The notes under the pieces are model-generated. The model did not search any database, had not been told where the DNA came from, and worked only from the letters and a program-made list of their open reading frames with translations. This document shows, in pieces, positions 51,673 to 61,362 of a DNA stretch of 64,000 nucleotides (position 1 is its first letter; every line of letters starts with the position of its first letter). This stretch comes from a virus. Both the position numbers and the translations under genes were made by a program. Location: the IMG/VR virus record IMGVR_UViG_3300046170_000433, positions 1 to 64,000 of that record; one strand, written 5' to 3'.

Positions 51673-52037
51673 CTATTAACTCCCTCCACCTTGTCTCTTA
51701 ACCTATCTAGCTCTTTCTCAAGGTACTTGAGTCTCTCGAATTGCTGATGGTCTGATGTGATCGGTGAATCTTGCATTTCAACTAAATGATCAAGGTCTGC
51801 CTTGGCTTGCTCAGTAAACTTCTCTATATGCATAACTCTTGCAGATAAATCGCCCAGAAGTGTAGACTCATGCTGTACCCTACCCATCTGCATCTCCATG
51901 CTAGACATTCGGTTTGTAAGCTCACCCCAAAGCCAGACCCCACTAGCCACCGCTAGAATTAGTTTCCCAGCAAAAGCAGCATTGGTTTTCAACTGAGTGG
52001 ACTCAGAAAAAGATGCCTCTGACTCATTTTTAGTCAT
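51669..52037 (-). CDS. Membrane-anchored coiled-coil protein
   Basis: A 122-residue protein with one hydrophobic segment (about 24-40, AGKLILAVASGVWLW) and coiled-coil sequence after it. It could be a spanin-type or holin-partner protein. Overlaps the downstream gene by four bases. Confidence 0.65.
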   Translation of the reverse strand: MTKNESEASFSESTQLKTNAAFAGKLILAVASGVWLWGELTNRMSSMEMQMGRVQHESTLLGDLSARVMHIEKFTEQAKADLDHLVEMQDSPITSDHQQFERLKYLEKELDRLRDKVEGVNR

Positions 52038-52049
52038 CTTGCCCGAAAT

Positions 52050-52979
52050 CTATGATCTGTAGTAACCGCTTACCTGACCATCTACCTTAAACTCATCTAA
52101 GCTCTTAGTACAGAAATACTCCTTGGTTGTGCCTGCAATTAGGGTTTCACTAAAGTTATTAGCTTTGAAAACCTCGAACGAATCTATTTGTTGGACACCC
52201 CCACCTTCTGAAGCAAAACCTATTACATATGTGCTTAGGTTATCTATCTCGTCTAAAAGCCCTGCACCAATTGAGGTGTATGTCTCCCCTGATGCGATTA
52301 GAGATACAAACGCACCTGCTTCGTAGCGATCAACTTGGATGGTAAAATCACTATTTACACGTCGTATTATTGCTCTGTGCCAGACATTAAGCTGTATGTC
52401 AGCAGAAGAAGCTGGCTCGAACTCAGTTTCGCCAACACGCGCTTTTATGGATAGATCGGGTTTAATCCTAATAGCAGCAGCAGGGAAATTAATATCTATA
52501 CTAGCTTTCTTGGTGTAGACACCTAATGGCTGTAAATCATCCTGTATGCTTTTGATTTTAAATAATACGGTATAATTAAGCTCAGGTGATAAAGGTACAA
52601 CTGGTACAGTTGCATAAGCAGAAGATCCTGCTTCGTAACTTAACTCAACTACTTGGCTATCCCCAAAGGGTGTCGTTTGCATGTTAGTATCGATTCTAAC
52701 AGTGGGAGAATCAGGTGCGATACCAACGGTTTCTTCATCAAAGTACCTAGAGAAGACCAATACTTTTTGCTCGACCAGTATGTTATTACTAGTGGCATTT
52801 GTCATGCGAAATGACTTTGCAGTAATGGATGGCAAATGATCGTTATCAGCCTCGTAAGGCCCATGCACAGAAGGGTGTTGATTGACAAGCAAGTGGTTGT
52901 CCGTAACCCCGATTATAGGATTAAAATCTTCAGACGAATACTTGTCCCTCCCTATTGCATTTATGTTAACGGTATTCAT
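52050..52979 (-). CDS. Virion beta-sandwich protein
   Basis: A 309-residue beta-rich protein. Residues about 110-270 have the strand pattern and VWHRAIIRRVNSDFTIQVDRYEA-like core of LamG/concanavalin-like sugar-binding sandwiches found in phage tail and decoration proteins. No signal peptide. Decoration or adhesion is likely; the fold call is by eye. Confidence 0.6.
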   Translation of the reverse strand: MNTVNINAIGRDKYSSEDFNPIIGVTDNHLLVNQHPSVHGPYEADNDHLPSITAKSFRMTNATSNNILVEQKVLVFSRYFDEETVGIAPDSPTVRIDTNMQTTPFGDSQVVELSYEAGSSAYATVPVVPLSPELNYTVLFKIKSIQDDLQPLGVYTKKASIDINFPAAAIRIKPDLSIKARVGETEFEPASSADIQLNVWHRAIIRRVNSDFTIQVDRYEAGAFVSLIASGETYTSIGAGLLDEIDNLSTYVIGFASEGGGVQQIDSFEVFKANNFSETLIAGTTKEYFCTKSLDEFKVDGQVSGYYRS

Positions 52980-53122
52980 TTCTCGCTAAGCTTTTTGTAA
53001 ATGGCTATTGCCATGTAGATTGTCGTGAATGTTGCTGCAAAGCTAGCGGCAACTAAGTGGTATTCAGCTAGACCAAACGATGCCACCCAGCCGACAGTTC
53101 CGACCGTAGTGTGCTGATCCAT
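52976..53122 (-). CDS. Small holin-like membrane protein
   Basis: A 48-residue protein: a short polar N-terminus (MDQHTTVG), a weakly hydrophobic stretch (about 9-20) and a clear membrane span (about 22-43, LVAASFAATFTTIYMAIAI), then KKLSEK. It resembles short class II/III-like holins of short-tailed marine phages. It overlaps the next gene by four bases and abuts the previous. Confidence 0.6.
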   Translation of the reverse strand: MDQHTTVGTVGWVASFGLAEYHLVAASFAATFTTIYMAIAIYKKLSEK

Positions 53123-53530
53123 TTACTTCTTACCTTTCTTAGCTTTAGGCTTTGGAGCAGGCTCTTCCTCTAATGGCTTTTCTACCTCAACAACATCTAC
53201 CTCAATTAAATCTTTTGGGTTATCCGAAGAAGATGGTTTTCCAGCTTCGCTCTTTATTTCCTCCGCATAACTTGCATTTGGGTTTTTCTCCGGCTCTTGC
53301 TTTATTGTTGCGAAGTTGCGAAATGCTATTTTCTCCCCCCCGACTTTTTTTTTGTACCAGTCCCAATCAGCTTCAGATAATTCCATAACACCAGGAACAT
53401 CTTTCAGCTCTTCAGCAACTTTATCTTCTACTTCAGCAAGACCTACCCAAGATGATCCAATGAGTACAGGTATAAAACCCTCATATCCGTTATAGTCTTT
53501 ATTAGCATTTTCAAAATGTAAATATTTCAT
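53123..53530 (-). CDS. Small virion-region protein with Lys tail
   Basis: A 135-residue protein: residues 1-75 mixed fold (SSWVGLAEVEDKVAEELKDV, WDWYKKKVGG), then an acidic Pro/Glu linker and a Lys-rich end (KPKAKKGKK). Follows the major capsid gene, behind its terminator. Function unknown. Confidence 0.65.
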   Translation of the reverse strand: MKYLHFENANKDYNGYEGFIPVLIGSSWVGLAEVEDKVAEELKDVPGVMELSEADWDWYKKKVGGEKIAFRNFATIKQEPEKNPNASYAEEIKSEAGKPSSSDNPKDLIEVDVVEVEKPLEEEPAPKPKAKKGKK

Positions 53531-53545
53531 AATCTATGTAAATAA

Positions 53546-53579
53546 GACGGGAGGCTCCGCATACGCAGCGCCTCCCGTC
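53546..53579 (-). terminator. Strong terminator behind the capsid gene
   Basis: Ten-base perfect stem GACGGGAGGC / GCCTCCCGTC around a 14-base loop, followed on the minus strand by TTATTT. It separates the capsid gene from the downstream late genes and could set the high capsid level. Confidence 0.85.
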
Positions 53580-53616
53580 CGTTCATGAGTGATGAGATGT
53601 GGAAGGCTTAATCGAC

Positions 53617-55500
53617 TCAGAATGAGTGGGTCGTGCCACCCAATGTGAACTGTACCGAATCGGAAATGTTTTCCAAGATAAGGTGACGGTGTGGACGATC
53701 CATCATCGTAGTCCATTTTGTGGAACGAAGATTGAAGGTACGTTTCACCGAGTCCATACGGCAGCTGTAAAGACGATCAACTTCTGGATGAGGCTGTGTT
53801 CGTGTAACGCTGTTAGTGCCAGCGATTCCGATCTTAACGTCACTCCAATCAACGAGCCAAAGCATACGATGAGTTGAGGTGAACTTGGAAGCATCTCCTC
53901 CACTGAAGACATCATCGCCAGAGCGTGTGCCATCAATAAGGTACTTCTGACCAGAACCAACGTTAAGGAGGTCATCGAACATTGGGTCATGGAAGACAGC
54001 CAACTGAACTCCAACATCAGGGATGTCGTAAACGTTGTAGTTGAAGAGAATAATCCCGTTATGCTCAATCGTCTGATTGATATTAGCATTACGCTGAGTC
54101 TCCCATCCGTAACGGAGTTTGTAGTAGGAGTTGAATGCCTCGAAGATTTTGACTGCGGTCAAACGGTCGGTCATTACGTCGATCACCGAAATGGTGTCTC
54201 CGTCCTGCTCACGGTTACGCTTGAGGAAGTACAAGTCAGAGAACAAGGAATCAAGATCAAGAGCGTTTCCGCCATTGTCCTTAATACGACCACCTTCACG
54301 AAGAAGACTCTTGATACCAAGCGCGTTGGCTTTGTACTCGAGTGTGCAGTTGGTGTCTTCTGGGTCAGCAACGCCAGGTAACTGCATGTAAGTCTCAGGC
54401 TTCTGAGCATCGCTGAGTGCTTGGTTGTACCATACAGCACGATTCCATTGATCTTGGGAAACCTTGGAAGCAATTTTGTTTTGCTCAGCCAATGGTTGGT
54501 AGACCATGGAAGAAAGATAAGGATTAACCTTGCCAGACATGATTTGCTCAAGAGTTTTCTTGTAGCTATCGTTGACCTCACGAGATTCACGAGTGGTTTG
54601 CAACCAGTTGACAAGTAAGCGAACGCTCATGTCGGTTGGTTGATTTCTGCACCATGACTCATAGTCGTTGATGTTGTTGGCAATGGTTTGAAGAATACCT
54701 GCGGTAGGTGCGAATTTAGCTTGCTCAGGCGCCGGAAGCGTAGAGAAACTAGCACTTGCTGGAACTTCTTTACCAGTTGGGCGAAGAATAACTTCAGCTT
54801 TAGCAATTGTTCCCGTGTTGCCAGAGTTAGCACCATCAGCGTTGGTAGCACCAACGATCATGAACTGAACCTCTACAACTGCTCCTCCACTTGTCCAGTG
54901 GTTAACAATAACATATCCACCAGGAAGGAAGTAACGTTCGATGTTGCCAATAGGAGTTACCCAATCAGAGCCACCCAAATTAACGGTTATTTTATAATCA
55001 CCAGCTTTATTAGTGTAAGAAGGATCATAGGCATCAGAACCTGAAGCACTTGAACCGCCCTCAATGGCAAAATAGTTTGCATTGATAACAGAGCGTTGTC
55101 TGCGCTGAATGTATGGCAAGATGATTGATTGCTCAGCAATATTTTGCTTATTGATCAATGGCTTGATGTTCTGCACGGAAGAAGTAAGAAGAGTGGTAAG
55201 TCCACGTTCTTCAACCCCAAGGGTTTTGGCTTCAGCAGCAGATGCAATAACTCTTGCTAGGTCGATTTCCTTGTTACCAAGTGCTTCGAACTCACCAGGT
55301 GTTAAACCTTTGATGTGTGCCTTAGTTAAGGTGCAGCCCGTAGAGCTATCGACTTTAATAATACGAGGTAGGGCGTCATAACCCGAACCTTGTGATCCAG
55401 GAATTAAGGAACTTGGCGAAGACGCAGTAGGTTGCGCCATTGCTGTGTTCTGATACCCAGAAGTAGTAAATTGTCCTGAATTTGATATTTCGTTTGCCAT
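53617..55500 (-). CDS. Major capsid protein candidate
   Basis: A 627-residue protein between the scaffold candidate and a strong terminator, behind its own control site: the expected place and expression for a major capsid protein. Residues 1-60 are Ser/Gly/Gln-rich and flexible; the rest is mixed alpha/beta with the even composition of capsid proteins, ending in RPHRHLILENISDSVQFTLGG. It is longer than most HK97-fold capsids, so an inserted domain (about 150-260, Gly/Ser/Thr-rich) is likely. No homology call was possible. Confidence 0.65.
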   Translation of the reverse strand: MANEISNSGQFTTSGYQNTAMAQPTASSPSSLIPGSQGSGYDALPRIIKVDSSTGCTLTKAHIKGLTPGEFEALGNKEIDLARVIASAAEAKTLGVEERGLTTLLTSSVQNIKPLINKQNIAEQSIILPYIQRRQRSVINANYFAIEGGSSASGSDAYDPSYTNKAGDYKITVNLGGSDWVTPIGNIERYFLPGGYVIVNHWTSGGAVVEVQFMIVGATNADGANSGNTGTIAKAEVILRPTGKEVPASASFSTLPAPEQAKFAPTAGILQTIANNINDYESWCRNQPTDMSVRLLVNWLQTTRESREVNDSYKKTLEQIMSGKVNPYLSSMVYQPLAEQNKIASKVSQDQWNRAVWYNQALSDAQKPETYMQLPGVADPEDTNCTLEYKANALGIKSLLREGGRIKDNGGNALDLDSLFSDLYFLKRNREQDGDTISVIDVMTDRLTAVKIFEAFNSYYKLRYGWETQRNANINQTIEHNGIILFNYNVYDIPDVGVQLAVFHDPMFDDLLNVGSGQKYLIDGTRSGDDVFSGGDASKFTSTHRMLWLVDWSDVKIGIAGTNSVTRTQPHPEVDRLYSCRMDSVKRTFNLRSTKWTTMMDRPHRHLILENISDSVQFTLGGTTHSF

Positions 55501-55505
55501 AATAA

Positions 55506-55533
55506 TTTGTAACTTAGTTAATTTGGTTACAAA
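55506..55533. promoter_or_regulatory. Dyad control site, copy 14
   Basis: TTTGTAAC / GTTACAAA arms with a 12-base centre, five bases before the capsid gene start at 55500. No Shine-Dalgarno follows. Confidence 0.7.
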
Positions 55534-55640
55534 CAGAATAGCGTCTTACATATCAAAATTCTATAAACGCTGATTTTACCCCTAATTTAATGGGGGTGTA
55601 TCTAGAATAGCTTTCTTAATTGAAAGCCAAAAGATGCATT

Positions 55641-56948
55641 TTATAATCCCAAGAGGGACAAAACCTTGTTCTCTCCTTGATCTGAATTACCTGTTTCCAT
55701 GGATGGCCCAGGTCTTGGAGATGGGTTCATTCTTTTTGCAGATTGTTCTACTTGAGGAGTTTGCGTATTTTGCACTGGAGCTGACTTCCTTACAAAACCA
55801 GATGACTGAAGCTCTTCCAAGCTCTTGGCTATCTGCTTACTCATGGAGTCACCTGCACGTTTAGCGAGAAGTTGCATCACATCTGAATCTGAAAAGGTAT
55901 AGTATTTATTTCGGTCTGATTCAGGAACATGAGGGTATCTTTCTCTTCGCACAAAAGTTTTTCCTCCTCTTTTCGTTTTACCAGATTGTATGAATGCTTC
56001 TTGCTCTTGATTGATCCAGTTAGACAATCGTATATGAACTGGATTCTTTTCGTCAAAATCAACAATGTCAGAAGCAATACCATGGAAAGCTTCAATCATT
56101 TTATTTGCATCCCCAAGAACACGATCAACTATCTTAGCTTCTAACCCATGAGTCTTAGTAAACTGAGGATTTTTCCTAAACTGCTCCATAATCTCTGCTG
56201 GCACAGCTTTAGCAACTAGCTTCTTCGATTCCTCTATAGCTTTCTTAGCTACAGGCTCTGCGCGCATACGATGCAACTCTCTTTGCTGTTTCTGTATTTC
56301 GGGAGTTAGCTTTTGCAAAGCATTCTCTTCTGCCTGCTTTTGTATTTTAGCTTCCTTAACTTGGTTAGCATTAAACTGAACTTTGTTTTGAGCTAAAAAC
56401 CTTTTGTAATCTTCATCCTCTTGAAAATCTAAATCAGGATCCTCTTGGATTCTTTTCTCAAGGTAGTTTTTGTGATTCCTAAAGAACTGTAAGTACTCGG
56501 CATCTTTACCCTTAAAGCCATCAACATTTGAACTAGCCCACTTAGCTAACTCATATCTCTCTTTTTCAGCATCATTTAAAGCACTTGTGTCTACATTAGT
56601 AGATCGTGGCTTTGGTGGTATTTTTGTTTGTGGCTTAAAGTCAGGATCTATAATTTTTTTCTTACGAGCTACTCTTTTCTTAGGAGCTTCTTTTACCTCC
56701 TCAGTAGCTTGTGGCTCTTCGGTAGCTTCCTCTTCTTGCTGTGGCTCATTCTCACCCACCTCTATATCATGCAATGCACTCTGCAAGCTACTGGGTGGAG
56801 TAAACTCTTCTTCCTCTTCCCCCTCCTCAGGCTCTTCCTTTTCAACGGCTTTAAATAAAGCATTAAAAATTGGATTAGAGGAATCTTCCTCCTCTACTTC
56901 CGGCGTTTCCTCTACATTCTCGTTTTCTTTAACTTCTTCTTCGCTCAT
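55641..56948 (-). CDS. Scaffold protein candidate
   Basis: A 435-residue, highly charged protein: Glu-rich residues 1-90, a basic patch (KKRVARKKK, about 91-99), helical middle with coiled-coil stretches, then Pro/Gln-rich sequence ending NKVLSLLGL. Position between portal and capsid genes, acidity and helical build are those of a scaffolding protein. Confidence 0.7.
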   Translation of the reverse strand: MSEEEVKENENVEETPEVEEEDSSNPIFNALFKAVEKEEPEEGEEEEEFTPPSSLQSALHDIEVGENEPQQEEEATEEPQATEEVKEAPKKRVARKKKIIDPDFKPQTKIPPKPRSTNVDTSALNDAEKERYELAKWASSNVDGFKGKDAEYLQFFRNHKNYLEKRIQEDPDLDFQEDEDYKRFLAQNKVQFNANQVKEAKIQKQAEENALQKLTPEIQKQQRELHRMRAEPVAKKAIEESKKLVAKAVPAEIMEQFRKNPQFTKTHGLEAKIVDRVLGDANKMIEAFHGIASDIVDFDEKNPVHIRLSNWINQEQEAFIQSGKTKRGGKTFVRRERYPHVPESDRNKYYTFSDSDVMQLLAKRAGDSMSKQIAKSLEELQSSGFVRKSAPVQNTQTPQVEQSAKRMNPSPRPGPSMETGNSDQGENKVLSLLGL

Positions 56949-56951
56949 AAA

Positions 56952-59078
56952 TTATTGTGGTATCGGCTGTCCTTGCGGTGGAGGCGCACCTGCTGCTTGT
57001 GCAGCTTGCCCTGGGGGTAATGCTTGTTGTGGTGCTTCTCCTCCCCCAGGTAGTTGTGGTTGCCCACCTTGTTGACCACCTTGCATTTGTTGCATGATCA
57101 TTTGGAGCATCTGTTCAAACTGTGGAATCTTCTCCTTCAATCCAGCAATGAACTGCTCGTCTTCCATAGATAAGTCTTCAGCCTCATCTTGTTCGTCCAT
57201 CTGCAAATTAAGATCATAACCTGCTCCTGACATACGGAAGATTTCGTTAAGTATACCAAATATCCTTTCCTTCCCTAAAGCTTGGGCTATTTCTTTCATG
57301 CCCAATACTTGTGAAAAGAGTTGTGTTAAGGTTTGCGCCGCCTGTGTGTCCCTTGACCTTTCTGATCCATCTCTTCCCGAGAATAAGTACTCGTGGATTA
57401 AGTTCCTTGGGCTTCCAATAATATTCCTACCCTTTGGATTCTCATCCTGATCACCAGTGTCTTCTATCTCTAGTCCAGCATCGGTAATTGTTTTAAGGGA
57501 GAACCTTTGTTTCACAGGGACATTAAATTCTGTAGTGCTACAGCATACGAGATGCTCGTAGATCATCTTCTTGGCTGCAGCGCGCATCTCATCGATACCT
57601 TCTGAGATAAAAGCATAAATTGTATTAGTCGTGTTAGCTATCTCACTAACCTCGGTTGCAGATATTTCTCTTTGTGCAGCTTGCCCTAACTCTTGTGGAG
57701 AAAGTATCATTAACTTCTCAACTAAGTTAAGTAATTGGAATAAGGAATTAAGTGACATACTAATGCCCTGAGCTAATTCCCTAGATACATCTACTACATT
57801 GATTATGTTTTTTGTATCAATTCCTAAGTCTGCAGCTTTAGCTCCTGAGTAGAACATAGCTTTTGGTTTCTGATAGAAATTATCTTCTGCCAAGGATGCC
57901 TGTAAGTATTCCTTCACATCTTCATCTAATGCATCCTGATCAATTGTCAGAATCTTAAACATAGATATTTTCATGTGATGAAGCATCGCATAAACGATGT
58001 TATTCATTTGATCCTGATAAGGCATTAAGTCATGAGCGAACGAGCAGTTAGCCATACGATCATCATTCTGATTTATACCACCATATATGGCAGGTATGGA
58101 AGGCATCCACTCGCCATAGATAATTGTCTCATCAGATGCCACAACTAGTTTTAACCAGCAATCAAAAGGGTAATCCCCTAGCCCTTCGGCTTTAGGATTC
58201 AACTTCATGTAGATGGTAGATACGAACATTGCTTTGTCCTCATCCTCACCTGCATAGATTCCCTTGTTAGAAGTTCTGTCGTTGCCGAACGGAAACCAAT
58301 CAGTCTTCTTAGGAAATGCTAATACCGATCCATCAAAATAGTAATCGAAGAAGTCTTTGTATGCATTAACCAAACCATGTAATGAATTGGTGTACTCAAC
58401 TTCTCCAAGATTCCAATACCCAGGATTCTCACGTACATCTGAATATCGGACAATATCCCAATACCCTAACCAATTCGGCCCGAGATTTGTATTCACTGCA
58501 GCTAACGGAGCAGAGTTGTCCCAGAATGTTCTAGTGGGATGTGGACTAATAAAATGTATACCTTCTTTCTCCACAAATGACTCCATGCCGTCAGGGGATT
58601 CCCTCCAGTGGACTTCTCTAGTCCATGGCTCAGATGGGAACATGAGAGAGTATCCATACATAAACATATGCCGGATAGACTGCTCAAACTGATGTCTGTA
58701 TCCGAACTGCTCAGCCATCATTTCAACACGTTGTGACAATACTTCTGCCCTAATCTTAGAAGGAATGTCAGTACCTCTTGCCTCATACTTAAAGTATGGA
58801 AAGAGATTAGAAAACCTAGAGGTCTGTGCCGCAACTCTTCGAGTTACATAAGAACGTATTAAAGATACTGAAACCTCATACAAACGCATAAGGTTAATAT
58901 CTTTGATATCACCCTCATCATCATACTCTACGAACTTATCTTTCAGCTCAGGATCTATACCCTCTAGCTTTTGCTCACATTGTTGGATATTGATTTTTCC
59001 TTGAGCATATTGAAGCAAGGGAATCGTAAACTTATTTATTGGTAGGCTGTCCCAAGCCAAGTCCACCGAGAGATACAA
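56952..59078 (-). CDS. Portal protein candidate
   Basis: A 708-residue frame, mixed alpha/beta with a Gln/Gly/Pro-rich C-terminus (QQMQGGQQGGQPQLPGGG). Segments such as SVDLAWDSLPINK, TRTFWDNSAP, and MNNIVYAML...MFKILTIDQDAL fit large portal proteins of short-tailed phages, and it lies between terminase and scaffold. The true N-terminus is probably at 59250 (MVHPDILEKTG, with VHEGNISLMQESLLV): the two frames meet at GTATCTCTCGG (about 59073), where a single-base break is needed. Confidence 0.75.
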   Translation of the reverse strand: MYLSVDLAWDSLPINKFTIPLLQYAQGKINIQQCEQKLEGIDPELKDKFVEYDDEGDIKDINLMRLYEVSVSLIRSYVTRRVAAQTSRFSNLFPYFKYEARGTDIPSKIRAEVLSQRVEMMAEQFGYRHQFEQSIRHMFMYGYSLMFPSEPWTREVHWRESPDGMESFVEKEGIHFISPHPTRTFWDNSAPLAAVNTNLGPNWLGYWDIVRYSDVRENPGYWNLGEVEYTNSLHGLVNAYKDFFDYYFDGSVLAFPKKTDWFPFGNDRTSNKGIYAGEDEDKAMFVSTIYMKLNPKAEGLGDYPFDCWLKLVVASDETIIYGEWMPSIPAIYGGINQNDDRMANCSFAHDLMPYQDQMNNIVYAMLHHMKISMFKILTIDQDALDEDVKEYLQASLAEDNFYQKPKAMFYSGAKAADLGIDTKNIINVVDVSRELAQGISMSLNSLFQLLNLVEKLMILSPQELGQAAQREISATEVSEIANTTNTIYAFISEGIDEMRAAAKKMIYEHLVCCSTTEFNVPVKQRFSLKTITDAGLEIEDTGDQDENPKGRNIIGSPRNLIHEYLFSGRDGSERSRDTQAAQTLTQLFSQVLGMKEIAQALGKERIFGILNEIFRMSGAGYDLNLQMDEQDEAEDLSMEDEQFIAGLKEKIPQFEQMLQMIMQQMQGGQQGGQPQLPGGGEAPQQALPPGQAAQAAGAPPPQGQPIPQ

Positions 59079-59197
59079 GGAGTGATTCTTGCATGAGTGA
59101 TATATTCCCCTCGTGGACTCGACTTCGGACTAAATCTGTTAAGCGTTCCTTAATCTTCCAATTCTTGGAATCGCTTTTCTTACAACAAAATACTTCT

Positions 59198-59522
59198 CTA
59201 AGTCTCGCTTGGGTCGTTCCCGTCTTCTCTAGTATGTCTGGATGAACCATAAAAATCGAATAAGTTAGGGACGGAATCTGTTACGAAGTCTCCCATATAT
59301 GTCTGTTCTAAGACGGTTAATAAAAGTGCGCAGGGTCCTGATATGCTTCCACGGAGATAACATGCCTTGAAGGCAGACATAGTAGTGTTTAATAAGGCAA
59401 CTAACTCTTTCTCTGACATTCTTAGATAGCCCAATAATCTTTGTACTCGATTCCTGTCCCATATGTCGTTAACTCCGACGTGCCTGTAGTGATTTGTTAT
59501 TAGAAGGGAAGCTGGAGAATAA
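59198..59522 (-). CDS. Small HTH-like protein
   Basis: The frame carries HVGVNDIWDRNRVQRLLGYL, then MSEKELVALLNTTMSAFKACY and SGPCALLLTVLEQ, which looks like a Cro-type helix-turn-helix (the second helix pair around ELVALLNTTMSAFKA). The first clear in-frame ATG is in MSEKEL (about 59430); the preceding residues look coded too, so the start is probably the ATG at 59527 overlapping the previous TGA, with a one-base break near CCCTTCT. A DNA-binding role, perhaps at the dyad sites, is speculative. Confidence 0.5.
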
Positions 59523-59792
59523 TCATTCTTCCTCAGCTTCTTCCTCTTCGTACTCCTCATCTTCGTCTCCATCTTCATCTTCCTCATAATCCTCGTCCTC
59601 TTCGAAGTCACCTGCCTCTTCCTCGACATTAACATCATCATGAACCATGTCTACGGTTGCACTTAATCGTTCATCATCAAGTTCAGAAACAGTTACCTCT
59701 ATAGTAAGTTTTATCTTATCCCCTGCGTTGATGCCTTCAAAAAGCTCGGCAACCTCTTCATCGCCCAGCGAGAGTTGTAACAAGTCTTGCAT
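59523..59792 (-). CDS. Small acidic protein
   Basis: An 89-residue protein from the ATG at 59792 (MQDLLQLSLGDEEVAELF): a compact first half and a second half that is almost only Glu, Asp and Tyr. The ATG lies nine bases behind a control site; an in-frame start at 59810 is inside that site. Such acidic tails occur in capsid accessory and DNA-mimic proteins; no call is possible. Confidence 0.65.
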   Translation of the reverse strand: MQDLLQLSLGDEEVAELFEGINAGDKIKLTIEVTVSELDDERLSATVDMVHDDVNVEEEAGDFEEDEDYEEDEDGDEDEEYEEEEAEEE

Positions 59793-59800
59793 AATACTTT

Positions 59801-59823
59801 TGTAACCCAAAAGATTAGGTTAC
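59801..59823. promoter_or_regulatory. Dyad control site, copy 15
   Basis: TGTAACCC-aaaagat-TAGGTTAC between the terminase stop and the acidic-protein start. It abuts the terminase stop codon. Confidence 0.7.
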
Positions 59824-61362
59824 TCAAGCATTTATTTCAATAATGCTAGCAGTCTTAACGTTGGCATACGGTGTACCTGACTTTACATCGTAATACATAA
59901 TAGGATAAGTAAGAGCATCGAATGCATGAATATAAACACTCCTCTTTGGTTTAAGACCTAAATTTGGGTCATATTTGCCATCTTTTTGCTTTTCAGAGGA
60001 AAGATGCCTAATGCTCTTCAAGACATCAGTACACTGGGCAGATACTATAATTTCTTCCTGTACTAGCTTTGCAATCATCAACCTCACCCTACCCTCAACT
60101 GAGCCTTGAAACTTTGGTGCAGCTTTCATACGAATAGGCTCTAGATCAAAATGATCGCACTTTTGCTTGGATATCTCCTCAAAGTCTCTGACATCATAGG
60201 ATCCTGTCTTTGCCCTATATTGATTGAACGCACTATTATCTGAGATATGTACAAATTTTAGCTTTTGGCCGACATGATCATTCCAATACTTCATCTTTCG
60301 ATAGATCAAAGGAATTAAAGTAGTATAAGGAACTTTCTTATTTATTGTTACTAGTTCATCGAATACCGTCCATACCGACTTCTCTTTGCCTATGAGGCAT
60401 TGCAAAAAGATCATAGCATTATTTACTGCCCCTGGGTCATATCCAATAATGACTGGGAAGTCTGGATTGGGAACTATACCTCTTTTGGCGTCCCCGACCA
60501 CATGAAGAGGTTTTGAGAAGTACGGAGCTAATATAGCGTCGCCCGATGGTCTATCTACCCACTCCCCCTCGAGCATTCGTTTTGCTTCAATGGGGTCATT
60601 GGAGACAGCCTCCATCACTCTGTCATAATATCCTTCAGGTAAGTTATCTACATTCTCGGCAATCCTTACATGCACTACATGATAATCTTTATTGTAATTA
60701 CCATCTTCATCTAGGGGATTTTCGAAAAATCTTTTATACACCCAGTGGGATGGCCCACTCGGATTGCAAGCAGCGCAATATTGCTGACAGCCCTCGATTC
60801 CCTGCCTTCTACCTAACTGCTGAACTATTGCCTCGAAGTAAGCTGGAGACTCCAAGTTCGTCAGCTCATCTACAAATACATAGCTTGGTTCAAATCCCTT
60901 TATTCGGTCAGACAATATATTTCCAAACGGAGCAGACATGAGGCTGATCCTAGACCAACCACCATATCGGTTTTGCACATCAATATACGGAGCTTTCTGT
61001 AAGTCCATTTTCTCATCCGTATGCTCAAGACCAAGACCTTCTTTCCACTCGGGTAATATCTCGGTCTGCAATTTGTGCCAAACACCACCTTGAGTTGCTT
61101 GTGACTTAATTCCCACAACAATCAAACAAAGTGCGTTAAAATTCTCATAAGCATGACGAACAAGTTTATGTCCACCCAACACAAAAGTCTTACCCGATGC
61201 CCTTTCCCCATAGGCTAGAATGTATTTAGAAGTACTCTCGAATAGTTCCTGCTGGCTACCCGATAGACTCGGTGACCAAGGTTCTACATCTACATCTACC
61301 TCTTCTTCTTCATCGAATGCATCGATGAAAGCTTTTGGATCAATCTTCTTTAGCCTCGGCAT
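59824..61362 (-). CDS. terL: Terminase large subunit
   Basis: A 512-residue ATP-driven DNA-packaging motor and headful nuclease. Walker A is YGERASGKT (about 51-59), Walker B YVFVDEL (about 160), coupling motif near AACNPSGPSHW, and the RNase H-like nuclease begins at VIIGYDPGAVNNAM. I took ATG 61362 (MPRLKKIDPKAF) as start; it lies 23 bases inside the end of the small-subunit gene, while the frame is open to 61425. The order small-large-portal-scaffold-capsid is standard. Confidence 0.9.
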   Translation of the reverse strand: MPRLKKIDPKAFIDAFDEEEEVDVDVEPWSPSLSGSQQELFESTSKYILAYGERASGKTFVLGGHKLVRHAYENFNALCLIVVGIKSQATQGGVWHKLQTEILPEWKEGLGLEHTDEKMDLQKAPYIDVQNRYGGWSRISLMSAPFGNILSDRIKGFEPSYVFVDELTNLESPAYFEAIVQQLGRRQGIEGCQQYCAACNPSGPSHWVYKRFFENPLDEDGNYNKDYHVVHVRIAENVDNLPEGYYDRVMEAVSNDPIEAKRMLEGEWVDRPSGDAILAPYFSKPLHVVGDAKRGIVPNPDFPVIIGYDPGAVNNAMIFLQCLIGKEKSVWTVFDELVTINKKVPYTTLIPLIYRKMKYWNDHVGQKLKFVHISDNSAFNQYRAKTGSYDVRDFEEISKQKCDHFDLEPIRMKAAPKFQGSVEGRVRLMIAKLVQEEIIVSAQCTDVLKSIRHLSSEKQKDGKYDPNLGLKPKRSVYIHAFDALTYPIMYYDVKSGTPYANVKTASIIEINA

